Assembly (NCBI RefSeq): GCF_004342905.1 | Contig: NZ_SMAN01000008.1 | Location: 31,495-95,494, forward strand | Length of the DNA: 64,000 nt | Source: Melghiribacillus thermohalophilus | GTDB lineage: Bacteria; Bacillota; Bacilli; Bacillales; Alkalibacillaceae | Direction of reading: 5' to 3' | In this document: one piece after another, positions 1 to 10,523 of the stretch | Numbering within the stretch: position 1 is the stretch's first letter | Layout: each line of letters begins with the position of its first letter | Translations under genes and position numbers: made by a program | Notes under the pieces: model-generated | Databases searched by the model: none | The model's input: only the letters and a program-made list of their open reading frames with translations | What the model was told of the DNA's origin: nothing

Positions 1-659
1 ATTCCTGCTGCCGAATCCCGGATATATAGCCCAATTCTATACTTTTGATCGTTTACGTCATAAGCAGGTTTCAGTTCTGCGTCAAATGTTTCATCATTCC
101 GCTTAACGGTTACCTGAAGGGGCTGATCACTTTCCCCTGCCTCTTTTACAAACGTGGATACATTTTCCATTTCCTTAATTTGTTTTCCGTTAATCTTAAG
201 CAACACATCTCCAACTTGAATCCCTGCCTTTTCTCCTGGAGATATTTTGCCGTCTTCAGTTTGTACAAGATGATGTCCGACAACCAGCACACCCAGAGTC
301 TGGAGTCGAACCCCGATGGACTGACCGCCAGGAACGACTTTGAGATCTTTCAATACATTGATGTTCACTTTTTTTATCGGTAAACCTGCCCATTCATATA
401 CAATGCTGCTTTGTCCCTGTCTTAAAGGGATGATTTTATTGGAAGGAAGTGTCCTTACCGGCTGAATATGATCAGCATGCATGAATTCAGGTTGACTGGA
501 TGCAAATGCCGGGAGATTATATTCATCCTGTTTTTCAAAAAGGGTAATTTCATCTGGAATGGATAAATATTGCTGTACAGGATTTAAAAAAGGAAGAAAC
601 AGGAATGAAACAAGGAGGATAACTCCAATGACCTTCCGAATTTGACCTTGATCTTTCAC
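1..659 (-). CDS. spoIVB: SpoIVB, sporulation serine protease (C-terminus cut by window edge)
   Basis: SpoIVB is the forespore-secreted PDZ serine peptidase that triggers pro-sigma-K processing by cleaving SpoIVFA. I translated the minus strand from a GTG at 659, which sits about 10 bases after an AGGAG; an upstream GTG at 668 is too close to that site. One N-terminal membrane anchor (about residues 8-25) is followed by a PDZ domain containing the stretch KAGIQVGDVLLKINGK. The peptidase domain lies beyond base 1. It follows recN, as in B. subtilis, where spo0A comes next. Identity is firm from the PDZ segment and the neighbours. Confidence 0.93.
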   Translation of the reverse strand, partial: MKDQGQIRKVIGVILLVSFLFLPFLNPVQQYLSIPDEITLFEKQDEYNLPAFASSQPEFMHADHIQPVRTLPSNKIIPLRQGQSSIVYEWAGLPIKKVNINVLKDLKVVPGGQSIGVRLQTLGVLVVGHHLVQTEDGKISPGEKAGIQVGDVLLKINGKQIKEMENVSTFVKEAGESDQPLQVTVKRNDETFDAELKPAYDVNDQKYRIGLYIRDSAAG

Positions 660-802
660 ATATTTCACTCTCCTCGCTTCTAACCCATACCAATACATCT
701 TGTATTCATTAATTTGACCTTAAATCATTGCTTTTAAACGGAGCAAACATGAGAAATGAAACATAGTATTTCCATTCATTCTTGATCTTTAAGAAGAATA
801 AA

Positions 803-825
803 ATAACTGCCATTATGGCAGTTAT
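803..825 (-). terminator. Terminator after recN
   Basis: A perfect hairpin (ATAACTGCC / GGCAGTTAT) just past the recN stop, followed on the minus strand by a T-rich run. It separates argR-recN from spoIVB. Confidence 0.8.
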
Positions 826-842
826 AACCGTAAACGTTTATT

Positions 843-2591
843 TTAATTGGCTGGAATGACTTTTTTATGTTTTTCCGCTAAATCAAGAAGTTCACGGGCA
901 TGGTCCTTTGTTGTTTCTGTCATTTCAGCTCCTGTTATCATTCGGCTGATCTCTTCGATTTTTTCATCATGGTTTAACTCGGTTACTTCGGTGCTTGTCC
1001 GGTTTTCATGGACATGTTTCTCGATTCGGATATGAGTATCGGCCATTGCGGCAACCTGGGGAAGATGTGTGATACACAATACCTGTGAATTAATTGAAAT
1101 ATCATAAATTTTTTCAGCCATAGCCTGTGCTACCCTTCCGCTTACGCCTGTATCCACTTCATCAAAAATCACACTTGTCACGCCCTGATGCCGGGCAAAA
1201 ATTTTCTTTAATGCGAGCATGATTCTGGACAATTCACCGCCTGATGCAATTTTTTGCAATTCCTTTAATGGTTCTCCGGGGTTTGTGCTCAGGATGAATT
1301 TCACCTGCTCCATCCCTTTTTCCGTTAATCGCACAGGCTGTCCAGCAAATTCCACGTCATGGTCTTTTCCGGGCAGGAGTGTAAGATCTACATCAAACTG
1401 TGCTTTATCAAGATACAGATCGTTTAATTCTCTGGATATTTCTTCTTTTAATTTTTGGGCTGCTTTTGTACGCAGTTTATGGAGTTCTTCAGCCTCTAAT
1501 AATACATCTTTTCGGATTTCCTTTAACTGATGTTCTAATTGCTGGAGATGGCTATCCTTGTTGGTTAATTGATCGATTTCTTCTTCAATTGCAGCAGCAT
1601 ATTCCATCATCTCCTGTACCGTTTGTCCATATTTTCGTTTCAGCCGATTCAATTCGTTTAACCGGCCTTCGATTTCATTTAAACGGTTGGGGTCAAATTC
1701 CATCTCATCCAATTTATTGCGGATATCAAAGGCCAGCTCTTCGATTACATAATATTGATTGGTCAGCTGTTCAGCTTTCTTTGCCAGATCTTCATCATAA
1801 GAACGAATCGTTTCCAGTGATCCCATGGCATGGGATAGCCAGTCAAGGCCTTTTTGCTCTCCATACAATGCTTGATAGGCATCATTCAGATTCTGATAAA
1901 TTTTTTCGTAATTGACCAGTATTTTTCGTTCTTCTTCCAGCATAACGTCTTCATCTTCCTGAAGATCCGCTTCCTCCAGCTCTTTCAACTGAAATTGAAG
2001 CAAATCCAGGCGCTGTACAATTTCCTGTTCATTATCCCTTAAAGATTCATACCGTTTTTGAATTTTTTTGTATTCCTGGTATACATCATGATATTCTTGT
2101 TTAGCCTGTTTCATGGATGAATAATCGTATAAGTCAAGCAGATCAATATGTCTGTCCGAGTCCATCAAAGACTGGGTTTCATGCTGGGTATGGATATCGA
2201 TCAGTGTCTGGCCAAATTCCTTTAAAATAGCGAGGGTTACAAGCTTGCCATTCATTCGGCAAATACTTTTCCCCTGCGAAGTGATGCTTCTCTGGAGAAC
2301 AAGCATTCCGTCTTCATCTAAATCAATGCCAAATTGCTTTGCTTTTTCATAGGCTGGATGTTCGGGATGATCCAGATAAAAAAGTCCCTGAATGTCTGCA
2401 CGATTTGCTCCGTGCCGAACATACTCAACAGAGCCTCTCCCACCTACAAGTAACTGAATGGCATCGATGATAATGGATTTCCCCGCACCCGTTTCTCCGG
2501 TTAAAACCGTTAATCCTTCACGAAAATGAATCTGAACCTGATCAATAATGGCGAAATCTTTAATGGAAAGTTCAGCTAACACATTGGCCAC
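843..2591 (-). CDS. recN: DNA repair protein RecN
   Basis: RecN is an SMC-like ATPase that gathers DNA ends during double-strand break repair. The 582-residue protein has a Walker A motif GETGAGKS at 32-39, a long coiled-coil middle region (about 160-380), an ABC signature SGGELS at about 450 and Walker B VIFDE at about 475, all in the SMC order and at the usual family length. It starts six bases after argR, so the two are probably cotranscribed, as in B. subtilis. Nothing is unusual. Confidence 0.97.
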   Translation of the reverse strand: MANVLAELSIKDFAIIDQVQIHFREGLTVLTGETGAGKSIIIDAIQLLVGGRGSVEYVRHGANRADIQGLFYLDHPEHPAYEKAKQFGIDLDEDGMLVLQRSITSQGKSICRMNGKLVTLAILKEFGQTLIDIHTQHETQSLMDSDRHIDLLDLYDYSSMKQAKQEYHDVYQEYKKIQKRYESLRDNEQEIVQRLDLLQFQLKELEEADLQEDEDVMLEEERKILVNYEKIYQNLNDAYQALYGEQKGLDWLSHAMGSLETIRSYDEDLAKKAEQLTNQYYVIEELAFDIRNKLDEMEFDPNRLNEIEGRLNELNRLKRKYGQTVQEMMEYAAAIEEEIDQLTNKDSHLQQLEHQLKEIRKDVLLEAEELHKLRTKAAQKLKEEISRELNDLYLDKAQFDVDLTLLPGKDHDVEFAGQPVRLTEKGMEQVKFILSTNPGEPLKELQKIASGGELSRIMLALKKIFARHQGVTSVIFDEVDTGVSGRVAQAMAEKIYDISINSQVLCITHLPQVAAMADTHIRIEKHVHENRTSTEVTELNHDEKIEEISRMITGAEMTETTKDHARELLDLAEKHKKVIPAN

Positions 2592-2597
2592 CTCAAT

Positions 2598-3047
2598 TTA
2601 TAACATTTCTAAAAATCGTTCTTTTATTTCCAGGGTATCTTCTTCGGTACGGCAGATGATTAAGCATGTATCGTCCCCACAGATGGTTCCCATAATCTGA
2701 CCCCATTCCATATGATCGATTAAAGCACCGACAGCATGAGCATTCCCGGGTAATGTTTTTAGAACAATAAAATGCCCGGCCGTATCGATTTTGACAAAAG
2801 CATCCAGCATGAGGCGCTTTAACTTGTTATAGGGATTAAAGCGCTGGTCTGCAGGCAAACTATATTTATAACGTCCGCTGGCTGTGGGAACTTTGACCAG
2901 ATGCAATTCTTTAATGTCTCTGGATACGGTAGCTTGAGTAACATTGTAACCCAGATTTTTCAATCGTTCCACCAGTTCATCCTGGGTTTCAATTTCGTTT
3001 TCAGCGATGATTTCTCTAATTTTTATATGGCGTTGTCCCTTATTCAT
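2598..3047 (-). CDS. argR: Arginine repressor ArgR/AhrC
   Basis: This hexameric arginine-sensing regulator represses arginine synthesis genes and activates catabolic ones. The start was set at the ATG at 3047, which follows GAGGG and gives 149 residues, the AhrC length; an upstream in-frame start lacks support. The N-terminal winged helix carries [12 protein letters not shown] (37-48), and the C-terminal oligomerisation and arginine pocket carries GDDT (124-127). A likely target, the argCJBD operon with ARG-box-like sites, is at 47-51.5 kb in the same window. Confidence 0.97.
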   Translation of the reverse strand: MNKGQRHIKIREIIAENEIETQDELVERLKNLGYNVTQATVSRDIKELHLVKVPTASGRYKYSLPADQRFNPYNKLKRLMLDAFVKIDTAGHFIVLKTLPGNAHAVGALIDHMEWGQIMGTICGDDTCLIICRTEEDTLEIKERFLEML

Positions 3048-3080
3048 CTTATTCCCTCTTTCGTTTTTCAATTTTATTTA

Positions 3081-3114
3081 TAAAAAGGGACTACATGGTT
3101 ATCCTGCAGTCCCT
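3081..3114 (-). terminator. Terminator after tlyA
   Basis: The hairpin AGGGACT / AGTCCCT overlaps the tlyA stop codon and is followed on the minus strand by TTTTTATAAAT. It closes the dxs-tlyA unit before argR. Confidence 0.8.
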
Positions 3115-3946
3115 ACGATGTGCGTGATTCCTTCTTTAAAGTTTGATGAGCTGCCAGAACGACTTCCTCCGGTTTTACTTCTGAATCCATCATTCCCTCG
3201 TTTTCATTTGAAACCTCAACATGTATAAGAAATTCGATATTGCCATCTCCACCGGTGATGGGGGAGTATGTTAAATGGTGAACAAAAAAGCCAAGGCTAA
3301 GGGAATAGGAAATGATCTTTTGAATGACTTCCAGATGAATGTCAGGGTCGCGGATAATACCTTTTTTTCCAACCTGATCCCTTCCTGCTTCAAACTGAGG
3401 TTTTATCAGCGCGAAAACATCACTTCCCGACGGCATCAATTGTTTGATGACGGGCAAAATCAATTTTAAGGAGATAAACGAGACATCAATTGTTGCAAAT
3501 TCAGGGATTCCGTACGTTAAGTCTTCAGCAGTTACATAACGGAAATTCGTTTTTTCCATCACGATAACCCGCTCATCATTTCTCAGTTTCCAGGCAAGCT
3601 GATTGTAGCCTGTATCGATAGCATAAACGAGTTTTGCACCATTCTGAAGTGCGCAATCCGTAAAGCCGCCGGTCGATGAACCGACATCCATCATTATTTT
3701 CCCATCCACGGAAAGATGAAATTCTTTCAGTGCTTTTTCAAGCTTTAATCCCCCTCTGCTGACATAAGGAAGTGGATTCCCCTTTATTTTCAGGGAGATG
3801 TCAGGGTCCACTTTCATTCCTGGTTTATCCATCCGTATTTGATCGGAATAAACCAGTCCGGCCATAATGGTTCGTTTGGCTTTTTCTCTCGTTTCAGCCA
3901 AACCCCGTTCGACGAGCAACACATCCAGTCTGATTTTCTTGTTCAT
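3113..3946 (-). CDS. tlyA: TlyA family rRNA methyltransferase/hemolysin-like protein
   Basis: TlyA proteins join an S4 RNA-binding domain (about residues 5-65) to an FtsJ-like Rossmann methyltransferase; some members 2'-O-methylate rRNA. The SAM loop DVGSSTGGFTD is at 87-97. The start at 3946 gives 277 residues, the family length, and has a GAGGG about 10 bases upstream. A longer reading into dxs (start at 3991) is possible but would overlap dxs by 40 bases. This is yqxC in B. subtilis, in the same position. The substrate here is not proven. Confidence 0.93.
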   Translation of the reverse strand: MNKKIRLDVLLVERGLAETREKAKRTIMAGLVYSDQIRMDKPGMKVDPDISLKIKGNPLPYVSRGGLKLEKALKEFHLSVDGKIMMDVGSSTGGFTDCALQNGAKLVYAIDTGYNQLAWKLRNDERVIVMEKTNFRYVTAEDLTYGIPEFATIDVSFISLKLILPVIKQLMPSGSDVFALIKPQFEAGRDQVGKKGIIRDPDIHLEVIQKIISYSLSLGFFVHHLTYSPITGGDGNIEFLIHVEVSNENEGMMDSEVKPEEVVLAAHQTLKKESRTS

Positions 3947-3951
3947 ATGCT

Positions 3952-5844
3952 TCAAGCCCTCTGTTGTTTTTTGGGAATCATCTGTATGCACGTTTGAATG
4001 ATATTTTCAGTAGTTAAACCAACTTCTTCTAACAATTTATTCACGCTTCCGTGTTCAATAAACCTATCTGGAATCCCCATTCTTTCCACATGTTGCTGAT
4101 AAAAACCGTTCTCCTGTATAAACTCAAGAACTGTACTTCCAAAGCCGCCCTGAAGTACATGTTCTTCAATCGTGAGAATTGGTATATGTTCATTCAGTAT
4201 TTGCTGAAGCATCACTTCATCGAGAGGTTTGATGAAGCGTGCATTGACAACTCTTATCGATAGTCCCATTTCCTTCAGCTGCTGACTGGCTTTCACAGCA
4301 ATCGGAATCATAGTTCCGAAAGTTAAAATAGCGAGATCTGTTCCTTCTTCCAGCACTTCCCATGATCCAAGCGGAATGGTTTTCAGTTCTTCATCCATGT
4401 TTACGCCCAGTGCATTTCCCCGGGGGTAACGAATCGCGATGGGACCATCGTCATACTGTATAGCTGTGTTAACCATGTGCTGGCACTCGTTTTCATCTTT
4501 CGGCATCATCAGTACTATATTGGGAACATGACGTAAAAAAGCGATGTCAAACACACCCTGATGGGTTTCCCCGTCTGCACCGACCAGCCCTGCACGGTCA
4601 ATCCCGAAAGTAACGTTTAAATTTTGTCTGCAGACATCATGAACAACCTGATCATATCCTCTCTGCAGGAAGGTGGAATAGATGGATAAAAAAGGTTTCA
4701 TGCCCTGAGCAGCTATGCCGGCAGCCATTGTGGTTGCATGCTGTTCAGCAATGCCCACATCAAATAGCCGATCCGGAAATTCCTTTTTGAAATCTTCCAG
4801 TTTCGAACCCACCGTCATTGCAGGGGTAATGGCTACAATACGTTCGTCGTCCCGTGCAAGTTTCATCAAGGTATCGCTGACGACTTTACTCCAGGCGGGA
4901 CCTGTACTTGCTTTTTTTAAAGTTTCTCCAGATTCAATTTTATAGGGTCCAACACCATGCCAGGTGCCCACTTTGTCCGATTCGGCTGGATGATATCCTT
5001 TGCCCTTTTTTGTGATGACATGAATGAGAACAGGACCATCCGTTTTACGGGCATAAAGCAGGTTTTCAAACAGATCTTCAAAATTATGTCCATCAACGGG
5101 GCCGAAATAGGTAAAACCGAGTTCCTCAAAAAACATACCGGGAACCATAAAATATTTCATACTGTCCTTTAGCCGTTCAGCGGCATTAGCAATTTTTCCA
5201 CCGACGGCCGGTATTTTTTTGAGCAGCCATTCCATTTCATCTTTAACCCAGTGGTATTTAGATGCACTTCTCATTCGACCGAGTACATTATGAAGCGCTC
5301 CGACATTTGGAGCAATGGACATCTCATTATCATTTAATATCACGATAATATTTTTCTTTTCGTCACCGATGTGATTCAATGCTTCAAGAGCCATTCCACC
5401 TGTTAGTGCTCCATCTCCTATAATGGGTACAATGGCATAATCTTCTCCTTTTAAGTCCCTGGCAACGGCCATTCCCATCGCAGCGGAAAGGGAAGTTGAG
5501 CTATGACCCGTTTCCCAGACATCATGCTCACTCTCCGTTCGTTTGGGAAAACCGGCTAATCCCTTATACTGACGAAGGGTATCAAACTGTTTTGTACGTC
5601 CGGTCAGGATTTTATGAACATAGGATTGATGTCCCACATCCCAGATTAACTTATCCCTGGGACTTTCAAATATTTTGTGAAGGGCAATCGTCAGCTCGAC
5701 GACTCCCAGATTGGGGCCAAGATGTCCACCGGTTTTCGATAGCTTCGTAATTAAAAACTCCCGGATCTCGACTGCCAGATCCTCAAGCTGTTGATTGGAG
5801 TAACTTTTCAAAAACGATGGATTTTTGATGGAATACAGATCCAT
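3952..5844 (-). CDS. dxs: 1-deoxy-D-xylulose-5-phosphate synthase
   Basis: Dxs condenses pyruvate with glyceraldehyde 3-phosphate to make DXP, the first step of the MEP isoprenoid pathway. The 630-residue protein shows the thiamine diphosphate motif GDGALTGG at 143-150 with NDNEMS after it, a transketolase pyrimidine domain containing [17 protein letters not shown], and a C-terminal transketolase domain. It lies next to oapA and the OLE RNA, with ispA beyond them, so the first and a late step of isoprenoid synthesis bracket the OLE locus. Confidence 0.98.
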   Translation of the reverse strand: MDLYSIKNPSFLKSYSNQQLEDLAVEIREFLITKLSKTGGHLGPNLGVVELTIALHKIFESPRDKLIWDVGHQSYVHKILTGRTKQFDTLRQYKGLAGFPKRTESEHDVWETGHSSTSLSAAMGMAVARDLKGEDYAIVPIIGDGALTGGMALEALNHIGDEKKNIIVILNDNEMSIAPNVGALHNVLGRMRSASKYHWVKDEMEWLLKKIPAVGGKIANAAERLKDSMKYFMVPGMFFEELGFTYFGPVDGHNFEDLFENLLYARKTDGPVLIHVITKKGKGYHPAESDKVGTWHGVGPYKIESGETLKKASTGPAWSKVVSDTLMKLARDDERIVAITPAMTVGSKLEDFKKEFPDRLFDVGIAEQHATTMAAGIAAQGMKPFLSIYSTFLQRGYDQVVHDVCRQNLNVTFGIDRAGLVGADGETHQGVFDIAFLRHVPNIVLMMPKDENECQHMVNTAIQYDDGPIAIRYPRGNALGVNMDEELKTIPLGSWEVLEEGTDLAILTFGTMIPIAVKASQQLKEMGLSIRVVNARFIKPLDEVMLQQILNEHIPILTIEEHVLQGGFGSTVLEFIQENGFYQQHVERMGIPDRFIEHGSVNKLLEEVGLTTENIIQTCIQMIPKKQQRA

Positions 5845-5860
5845 CCAGGATCACTCACCT

Positions 5861-6448
5861 TCATCTTGATTTTTTCAAATCTGGCAATAATTTCAGATGC
5901 AACTTGTCTTCCAGAAAAGCGATGACCTTGCCGGCGAAAAGAATAATGGAGGTAGAAGCATGGATGGCAAAATATTTACCAAGGGCTTTACCGCCTACTG
6001 TCAGGGCCGCTACGACGCTGGTAAATATGACAGAAACAGTCGTGTGCATGGTTGATTCTTGCTGAAATCCTATGCCCAGAGTCAATTGCAGCACCACAAA
6101 GGCCGAAGCGGTACCGCTTACAATTCCTGATATATCACCAATCACGTCATTGCAGAATGACGCGAATTTATCTGCATTTTTCACGATGATGATCGCCTGT
6201 CTGGCACCATAGACTTTGTTGGAAGCCATGGCATTTAATGGAACCTCATCTGCTGCTGTCGAAGCTATTCCAAGCATATCAAACATGACCCCAATCAGTA
6301 CAATCCCCAGCACGACGAGAATCCCGAAATACCAAAGGACCCCCTCTAACAATAGCGTCGAAACAACTGAAAAAAGTGCCGCTAACACAAAAGTGATAAC
6401 GGCAATACTCAGACTAAATCGTATAGACCTTTTAAATTGATTTTTCAT
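5861..6448 (-). CDS. oapA: OLE RNA-associated membrane protein OapA
   Basis: OapA is the membrane protein that binds OLE RNA and holds it at the cell membrane in Bacillus halodurans. The ATG at 6448 follows GAGGGAAAATAT and gives 195 residues; a longer in-frame extension to 6706 reads through the RNA gene and is not real. There are about four hydrophobic segments (near 12-32, 38-60, 103-127, 136-158) with a polar stretch containing ASTAADEVPLNAM (62-74) between them. Identification rests on the position between an OLE RNA and dxs plus the membrane topology. Without that context I would have called it an unknown DUF21-like membrane protein. Confidence 0.85.
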   Translation of the reverse strand: MKNQFKRSIRFSLSIAVITFVLAALFSVVSTLLLEGVLWYFGILVVLGIVLIGVMFDMLGIASTAADEVPLNAMASNKVYGARQAIIIVKNADKFASFCNDVIGDISGIVSGTASAFVVLQLTLGIGFQQESTMHTTVSVIFTSVVAALTVGGKALGKYFAIHASTSIILFAGKVIAFLEDKLHLKLLPDLKKSR

Positions 6449-6499
6449 ATATTTTCCCTCTATATCATACATCCATGTATCATTTTGTAAGTAAACCAA

Positions 6500-7124
6500 A
6501 GAGACGGGATGGTCATTTAAAGGGTAAATATTGCGGCTTAAGGTCCAGTAGGTTTTCCCAGGCGGATACCGTGTGTTGCCACAGCGGCGGTTCCCCTTTA
6601 AATCCACCTTAGCCCCGTCACCGAAGGCTAGACTGGACTGCCACTTAGTCCGCACTACAATCCCCTTTAAATGTCCATGACGGAACAGTCTAGGAGATTT
6701 CCTCAACAGCCTTTAGCCGTTCCCTAGCCTCTTTTGCAGTACTGATTTCATATGGTGTCGCGAGCGTTAAAACAGTGGCCAGCTGTTTTTTACACTCAAT
6801 CCATAATCCCCTCAGTACCACTCAAGGCAGGCTACGCTGTGCATAGAGATGCCCAATCCCTATGACACAGGTTCATACCCCATTTCGTAATGTTCTGCAC
6901 GATCACAGCACACCACAAAGATGGGCCTCCGCGGGGGCAGGGTCAACGCCCACATGCCTTTGTGGATCGCCCTACCCCCTTAACTCCCAGCACCGACCCA
7001 GGGCTGGGCGCCCCAAGCCGACACAAGGAACTTCATCGATGTGCCCTTTGGCGGATTTTTAGGCCCGCCTTCAGGAACGGAGGGCTGACTAGAATACTGC
7101 ACCATCCCACCTATCTTTTTTGGT
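6500..7124 (-). ncRNA. ole: OLE RNA (ornate, large, extremophilic)
   Basis: This is a 620-base, GC-rich, non-coding block between ispA and oapA, exactly where OLE RNA genes sit in B. halodurans, and close to the typical length of about 610 nt. Visible structure includes a long-range helix between GGACATTTAAAGGG (6676-6663) and CCCTTTAAATGACC (6524-6511), purine-rich loops and a segment TTGACCCTGCCCCCGCGG. OLE RNA forms a membrane ribonucleoprotein with OapA and is linked to tolerance of alcohols, cold and Mg2+. The 5' end is placed from the promoter at 7131-7159; the 3' end is approximate. Short ORFs inside are chance. Confidence 0.9.
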
Positions 7125-7130
7125 AATATT

Positions 7131-7159
7131 AATATATCATATGTTTCAGGTATGCTCAA
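7131..7159 (-). promoter_or_regulatory. Sigma-A promoter for OLE RNA
   Basis: TTGAGC (7159-7154), a 17-base spacer and TATATT (7136-7131) on the minus strand, just upstream of the OLE block. It lets the RNA be made independently of readthrough from ispA. Confidence 0.7.
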
Positions 7160-7177
7160 TGAAAATCGTCTGTATGA

Positions 7178-8056
7178 CTAGTAGTTGCGGTTCCCAGAAA
7201 AATCGATAAATTCATACAATAACGGATGAGTGATATCAGCCTGTTTTAAAGCTTCTCTTGCTTTATTCATATAATGTTTTTTCTTTTCATTTGCTCCAGC
7301 TAGCCCAAGCAGTTTGGGGAATGTGCTTTTTTCACTACTCTCATCACTGCCAACAGGCTTTCCGATTTCATCTTTATTCCCAACAACGTCTAAAATATCA
7401 TCCTGTATCTGGAAGATCATGCCTAGTGCCTTTCCGTAATGATCCATTTGTTCAAGCTGTGGCGGCGCGGCACCTCCTAGATATGCCCCTGCTCTCACAG
7501 AAAACCGTATTAATTCACCAGTTTTTAACAGATGGATGTGTTCGAGCTCAGACAAATCAATCGATTTTTTTTCAGCCTGAAGATCAAGCATTTGACCGGC
7601 CACCATTCCTTCTGGTCCGCTCGCCTTTGACAGCTCCCTGATCAAGAAAATTTTTTCTTCTGCGTTTAAAAGTGGAGAAGAGCTGATTACATAGAACGCT
7701 GCTGTCAATAACCCATCACCTGCTAAAATAGCGGTACCTTCCCCAAACTGCTTATGATTGGTCGGTTTCCCCCGCCGAAAGTCATCATCATCCATTGCTG
7801 GCAAATCATCGTGAATAAGGGAATACGTATGAATCATTTCGATAGCACAGGCGGCGGGGATCACATGTTCAGATAAAGGGCGGAAAGCTTCATAAGTAGC
7901 CATCAGTAGAATCGGCCGAAGTCTTTTGCCGCCGGCTTCGACAGAATAAATCATAGAATTTTTTAAGTGCTCTGGAATCTTTTGTTTTTCAATGGTGTCA
8001 AGCAGATGTTTGTTCATCCAGGATTGTTTTTCTGATATATACTCTAATAAGGTCAC
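7178..8056 (-). CDS. ispA: Farnesyl diphosphate synthase (polyprenyl synthase)
   Basis: This enzyme makes geranyl and farnesyl diphosphate from IPP and DMAPP, feeding undecaprenyl, menaquinone and heme side chains. The 292-residue protein carries the first aspartate-rich motif DDLPAMDD at 83-90, GKPTN at 96-100, and the second motif DDILD at 219-223. The start overlaps xseB by four bases, so it is translationally linked to xseA-xseB. The C-terminus diverges slightly and ends 18 bases before the OLE promoter. Confidence 0.96.
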   Translation of the reverse strand: MTLLEYISEKQSWMNKHLLDTIEKQKIPEHLKNSMIYSVEAGGKRLRPILLMATYEAFRPLSEHVIPAACAIEMIHTYSLIHDDLPAMDDDDFRRGKPTNHKQFGEGTAILAGDGLLTAAFYVISSSPLLNAEEKIFLIRELSKASGPEGMVAGQMLDLQAEKKSIDLSELEHIHLLKTGELIRFSVRAGAYLGGAAPPQLEQMDHYGKALGMIFQIQDDILDVVGNKDEIGKPVGSDESSEKSTFPKLLGLAGANEKKKHYMNKAREALKQADITHPLLYEFIDFSGNRNY

Positions 8057-8295
8057 GCCTGTTCTTCCTCCTGAGGAGAAAACGGTTCAAAATCACCATT
8101 TTCCTTCATGATCTGCTCCATTTGTTTTTCCACTTTAACCAGCTTGTCATTGCATACTTTAGCCAGATTCATTCCCTCCTGATAAAAGTCAATCGCTTTT
8201 TCAAGAGGAACATCACCGTCCTCTAGTTTTTCCACGATCTCTTCCAGCTTTTCAATCGCTTCTTCAAAGGTAATGTTCAGTTTTTCCTCACTCAT
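8053..8295 (-). CDS. xseB: Exodeoxyribonuclease VII small subunit
   Basis: XseB is the small helical subunit of ExoVII, which degrades single-stranded DNA with XseA. The 80-residue protein is charged and helical, with the family core [20 protein letters not shown] at about 15-34. It overlaps xseA by eight bases upstream and ispA by four downstream. Confidence 0.95.
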   Translation of the reverse strand: MSEEKLNITFEEAIEKLEEIVEKLEDGDVPLEKAIDFYQEGMNLAKVCNDKLVKVEKQMEQIMKENGDFEPFSPQEEEQA

Positions 8296-9643
8296 GGTTA
8301 TCCTCCTCTTCTAATCCCCAGACCTGACAATCAAGCGTGCCATCAGCTAGTTTCACATCTATCTTATCTCCAGGCTGGATCTGTTTTACTGTTCGAACAA
8401 TATGGCCTTCTTTATTAAACGGAATCGCATATCCCCTCTTCATAATGTCGAGAGGGTTTAGCAGAGAAAGTTTATCGATCTGGTTTTGAAAACTCTTTTT
8501 TTTGTAGGTGAGCTGATTTCGCATCGCCCTGTTATACCGACTGATGAGCGCATGCAGAATGTTTTCTGTCTCAGCGATTTTCCGATCCGGGTGCATGGTC
8601 TGCAGCCGTTTTCCTAATGAGTTGTGGAGCTCTACTTTCCTTGAAAAATAGTTGTTCCATTCTTTCATGAGCTTGTCATAATGGCGGTCCAGTTCCTGCT
8701 CTTTCTGTCTCATTAATACTTCAGGGTAACGGAAAGCATAGGACTGTTTCAAAGATGATAAGTAATCTTTTTTTGATTGTATGGACACATGCAACGATCG
8801 GTCGAGCCTGTTTTTTAAATACTGGATGCGCTTTAAGATTTCCTGACGGTCCGGGACTGCCAGTTCAGCAGCTCCAGTTGGTGTAGGGGCTCGAAGATCG
8901 GCGACGAAATCGCTGATTGTATAATCCGTTTCATGCCCGACAGCTGAAATCACCGGGATCCGGGATCTGGCAATAGCTCGTGCTACCATTTCTTCATTAA
9001 AACACCAGAGTTCCTCGATAGAACCTCCGCCTCGGCCAACAATAAGCACATCAAACAAGTTATGTTCATTAGCTCTTTCAATCGCATCCACAATCGATTT
9101 TGCTGCATGCTCTCCCTGAACAAGGACAGGAATTAACGTTTTTTTCACTATCGGATATCTCCGATTAAGGGTTGTCCATATATCCCGAATGGCAGCACCT
9201 GTGGGAGATGTAATAATCCCGATATGTTCAGGAAAACGGGGAATTGGCTTTTTGCGGTCGGCAGCAAAAAGCCCTTCTTTTTCCAGCTTTTTCTTCAGTT
9301 CTTCAAAAGCCAGATACAGAGCACCGACGCCTCCAGGCTGCATATCATGGACATACAGCTGGTATTGTCCGTGGGGTTCATAAACCCCCACTTCTCCCCT
9401 TACAAGTACATTCATACCATCCTTTGGCGAAAATTTTAAATGACGGTTGGAACCGGCGAACATAACCGCCTGAATCCGGGATAGATCATCCTTTAATGTA
9501 AAGTACATATGGCCTCTGGAATGACGTTTAAAATTCGAAATTTCCCCTTTGAGCCAGACCTGTTTCAGATGACTATCCATTTCGATTTTTCTTTTAATAT
9601 ATTTCGTCAGTGCTGTAACCGTTAAATAACGATCTTCCATCAT
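8288..9643 (-). CDS. xseA: Exodeoxyribonuclease VII large subunit
   Basis: XseA is the catalytic subunit of ExoVII. The 451-residue protein has an N-terminal OB fold (to about 105), the catalytic domain with [11 protein letters not shown] and [16 protein letters not shown] around 190-250, and a coiled-coil C-terminal region that binds XseB. The start at 9643 overlaps the folD stop by four bases. Length and motifs are normal. Confidence 0.97.
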   Translation of the reverse strand: MMEDRYLTVTALTKYIKRKIEMDSHLKQVWLKGEISNFKRHSRGHMYFTLKDDLSRIQAVMFAGSNRHLKFSPKDGMNVLVRGEVGVYEPHGQYQLYVHDMQPGGVGALYLAFEELKKKLEKEGLFAADRKKPIPRFPEHIGIITSPTGAAIRDIWTTLNRRYPIVKKTLIPVLVQGEHAAKSIVDAIERANEHNLFDVLIVGRGGGSIEELWCFNEEMVARAIARSRIPVISAVGHETDYTISDFVADLRAPTPTGAAELAVPDRQEILKRIQYLKNRLDRSLHVSIQSKKDYLSSLKQSYAFRYPEVLMRQKEQELDRHYDKLMKEWNNYFSRKVELHNSLGKRLQTMHPDRKIAETENILHALISRYNRAMRNQLTYKKKSFQNQIDKLSLLNPLDIMKRGYAIPFNKEGHIVRTVKQIQPGDKIDVKLADGTLDCQVWGLEEEDNHE

Positions 9644-10509
9644 GATGAATCCCCTTTAGCGTGTGCACGTTTTTTGGCCGCTTTCAGTGTATTATATAAA
9701 AGCATCGAAATCGTCATCGGGCCTACCCCATTCGGCACAGGAGTAATGAATGATGCTATTTCTTTTACCCGTTCAAAATCTACATCGCCTGATAATTTCC
9801 CGCTTTCATCAAAACTGTTCCCCACATCAATGACCACGGCATTTTCCTTAACCATATTAGCCTTGATGAGTCTAGATTGTCCTACAGCGGAAATTAAAAT
9901 ATCAGCCTGTTTTGTATAATGGGCAAGCTGTCTGGTTTTGCTGTGACAGTATGTAACTGTGGCATGTTCGTTTAACAGGAGCTGACCTGCCGGTTTTCCA
10001 ACGATGTTGCTCCGACCAACAATAACCACATGTTTTCCTTCCATGGTGATGTGATATTCCTGAAGCAATTTCAAAATACCTAAAGGTGTGCAGGGAATAA
10101 AGGTATCCTGTCCTGTAGAAAGCCGGCCAATATTCAGCGGATGGAAACCGTCTACATCTTTGTCGGGAGAAATACACTGGATAATTTCCCTCTCATCAAT
10201 GTGTTGCGGAAGCGGAAGCTGCACAAGAATTCCGTCAATCGCGTCATCTTCATTTAACATATCAACCACAGAGATTAATTGCTCTTTTGAAGTATCATCA
10301 GGAAGCTCAATTACTCTGGAATAAATCCCCAGTTTTTGGGAAGCTTCACTTTTTTTCTTGACATACAACCTGCTTGCTGGATTGTTTCCTGCAATAATTA
10401 CAGCCAGCCCCGGAATGATTCCCTTTCGTTTCAATTCTTCTACCTGTAATTTCATTTCTTGCTGTAACCGACCGGCTACCTCTTTTCCTGATAATATGTG
10501 AGCAGACAT
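9640..10509 (-). CDS. folD: Bifunctional methylenetetrahydrofolate dehydrogenase/cyclohydrolase
   Basis: FolD interconverts 5,10-methylene-, methenyl- and 10-formyl-THF for purine, thymidylate and formyl-Met synthesis. The ATG at 10509 follows AGGTGGGG and gives 289 residues; an in-frame GTG 12 bases upstream lacks space for a ribosome site. The catalytic stretch NPASRLYVKKK (43-53) has the expected Tyr and Lys, and the NADP fold shows VVIVGRSNIVGKP. It lies 14 bases after nusB. Confidence 0.97.
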   Translation of the reverse strand: MSAHILSGKEVAGRLQQEMKLQVEELKRKGIIPGLAVIIAGNNPASRLYVKKKSEASQKLGIYSRVIELPDDTSKEQLISVVDMLNEDDAIDGILVQLPLPQHIDEREIIQCISPDKDVDGFHPLNIGRLSTGQDTFIPCTPLGILKLLQEYHITMEGKHVVIVGRSNIVGKPAGQLLLNEHATVTYCHSKTRQLAHYTKQADILISAVGQSRLIKANMVKENAVVIDVGNSFDESGKLSGDVDFERVKEIASFITPVPNGVGPMTISMLLYNTLKAAKKRAHAKGDSS

Positions 10510-10523
10510 ACCGATCCCCACCT

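Noticed and set aside
1400..1915. 171-codon plus-strand ORF
   Set aside because: Shadow of recN, which has full motifs on the other strand.
6448..6706. N-terminal extension of OapA
   Set aside because: It reads through the OLE RNA 3' region; the clean GAGGG-ATG at 6448 gives the normal protein.
6862..7126. Plus-strand ORFs of 66 and 78 codons
   Set aside because: They lie within the OLE RNA on the opposite strand and have no ribosome site.
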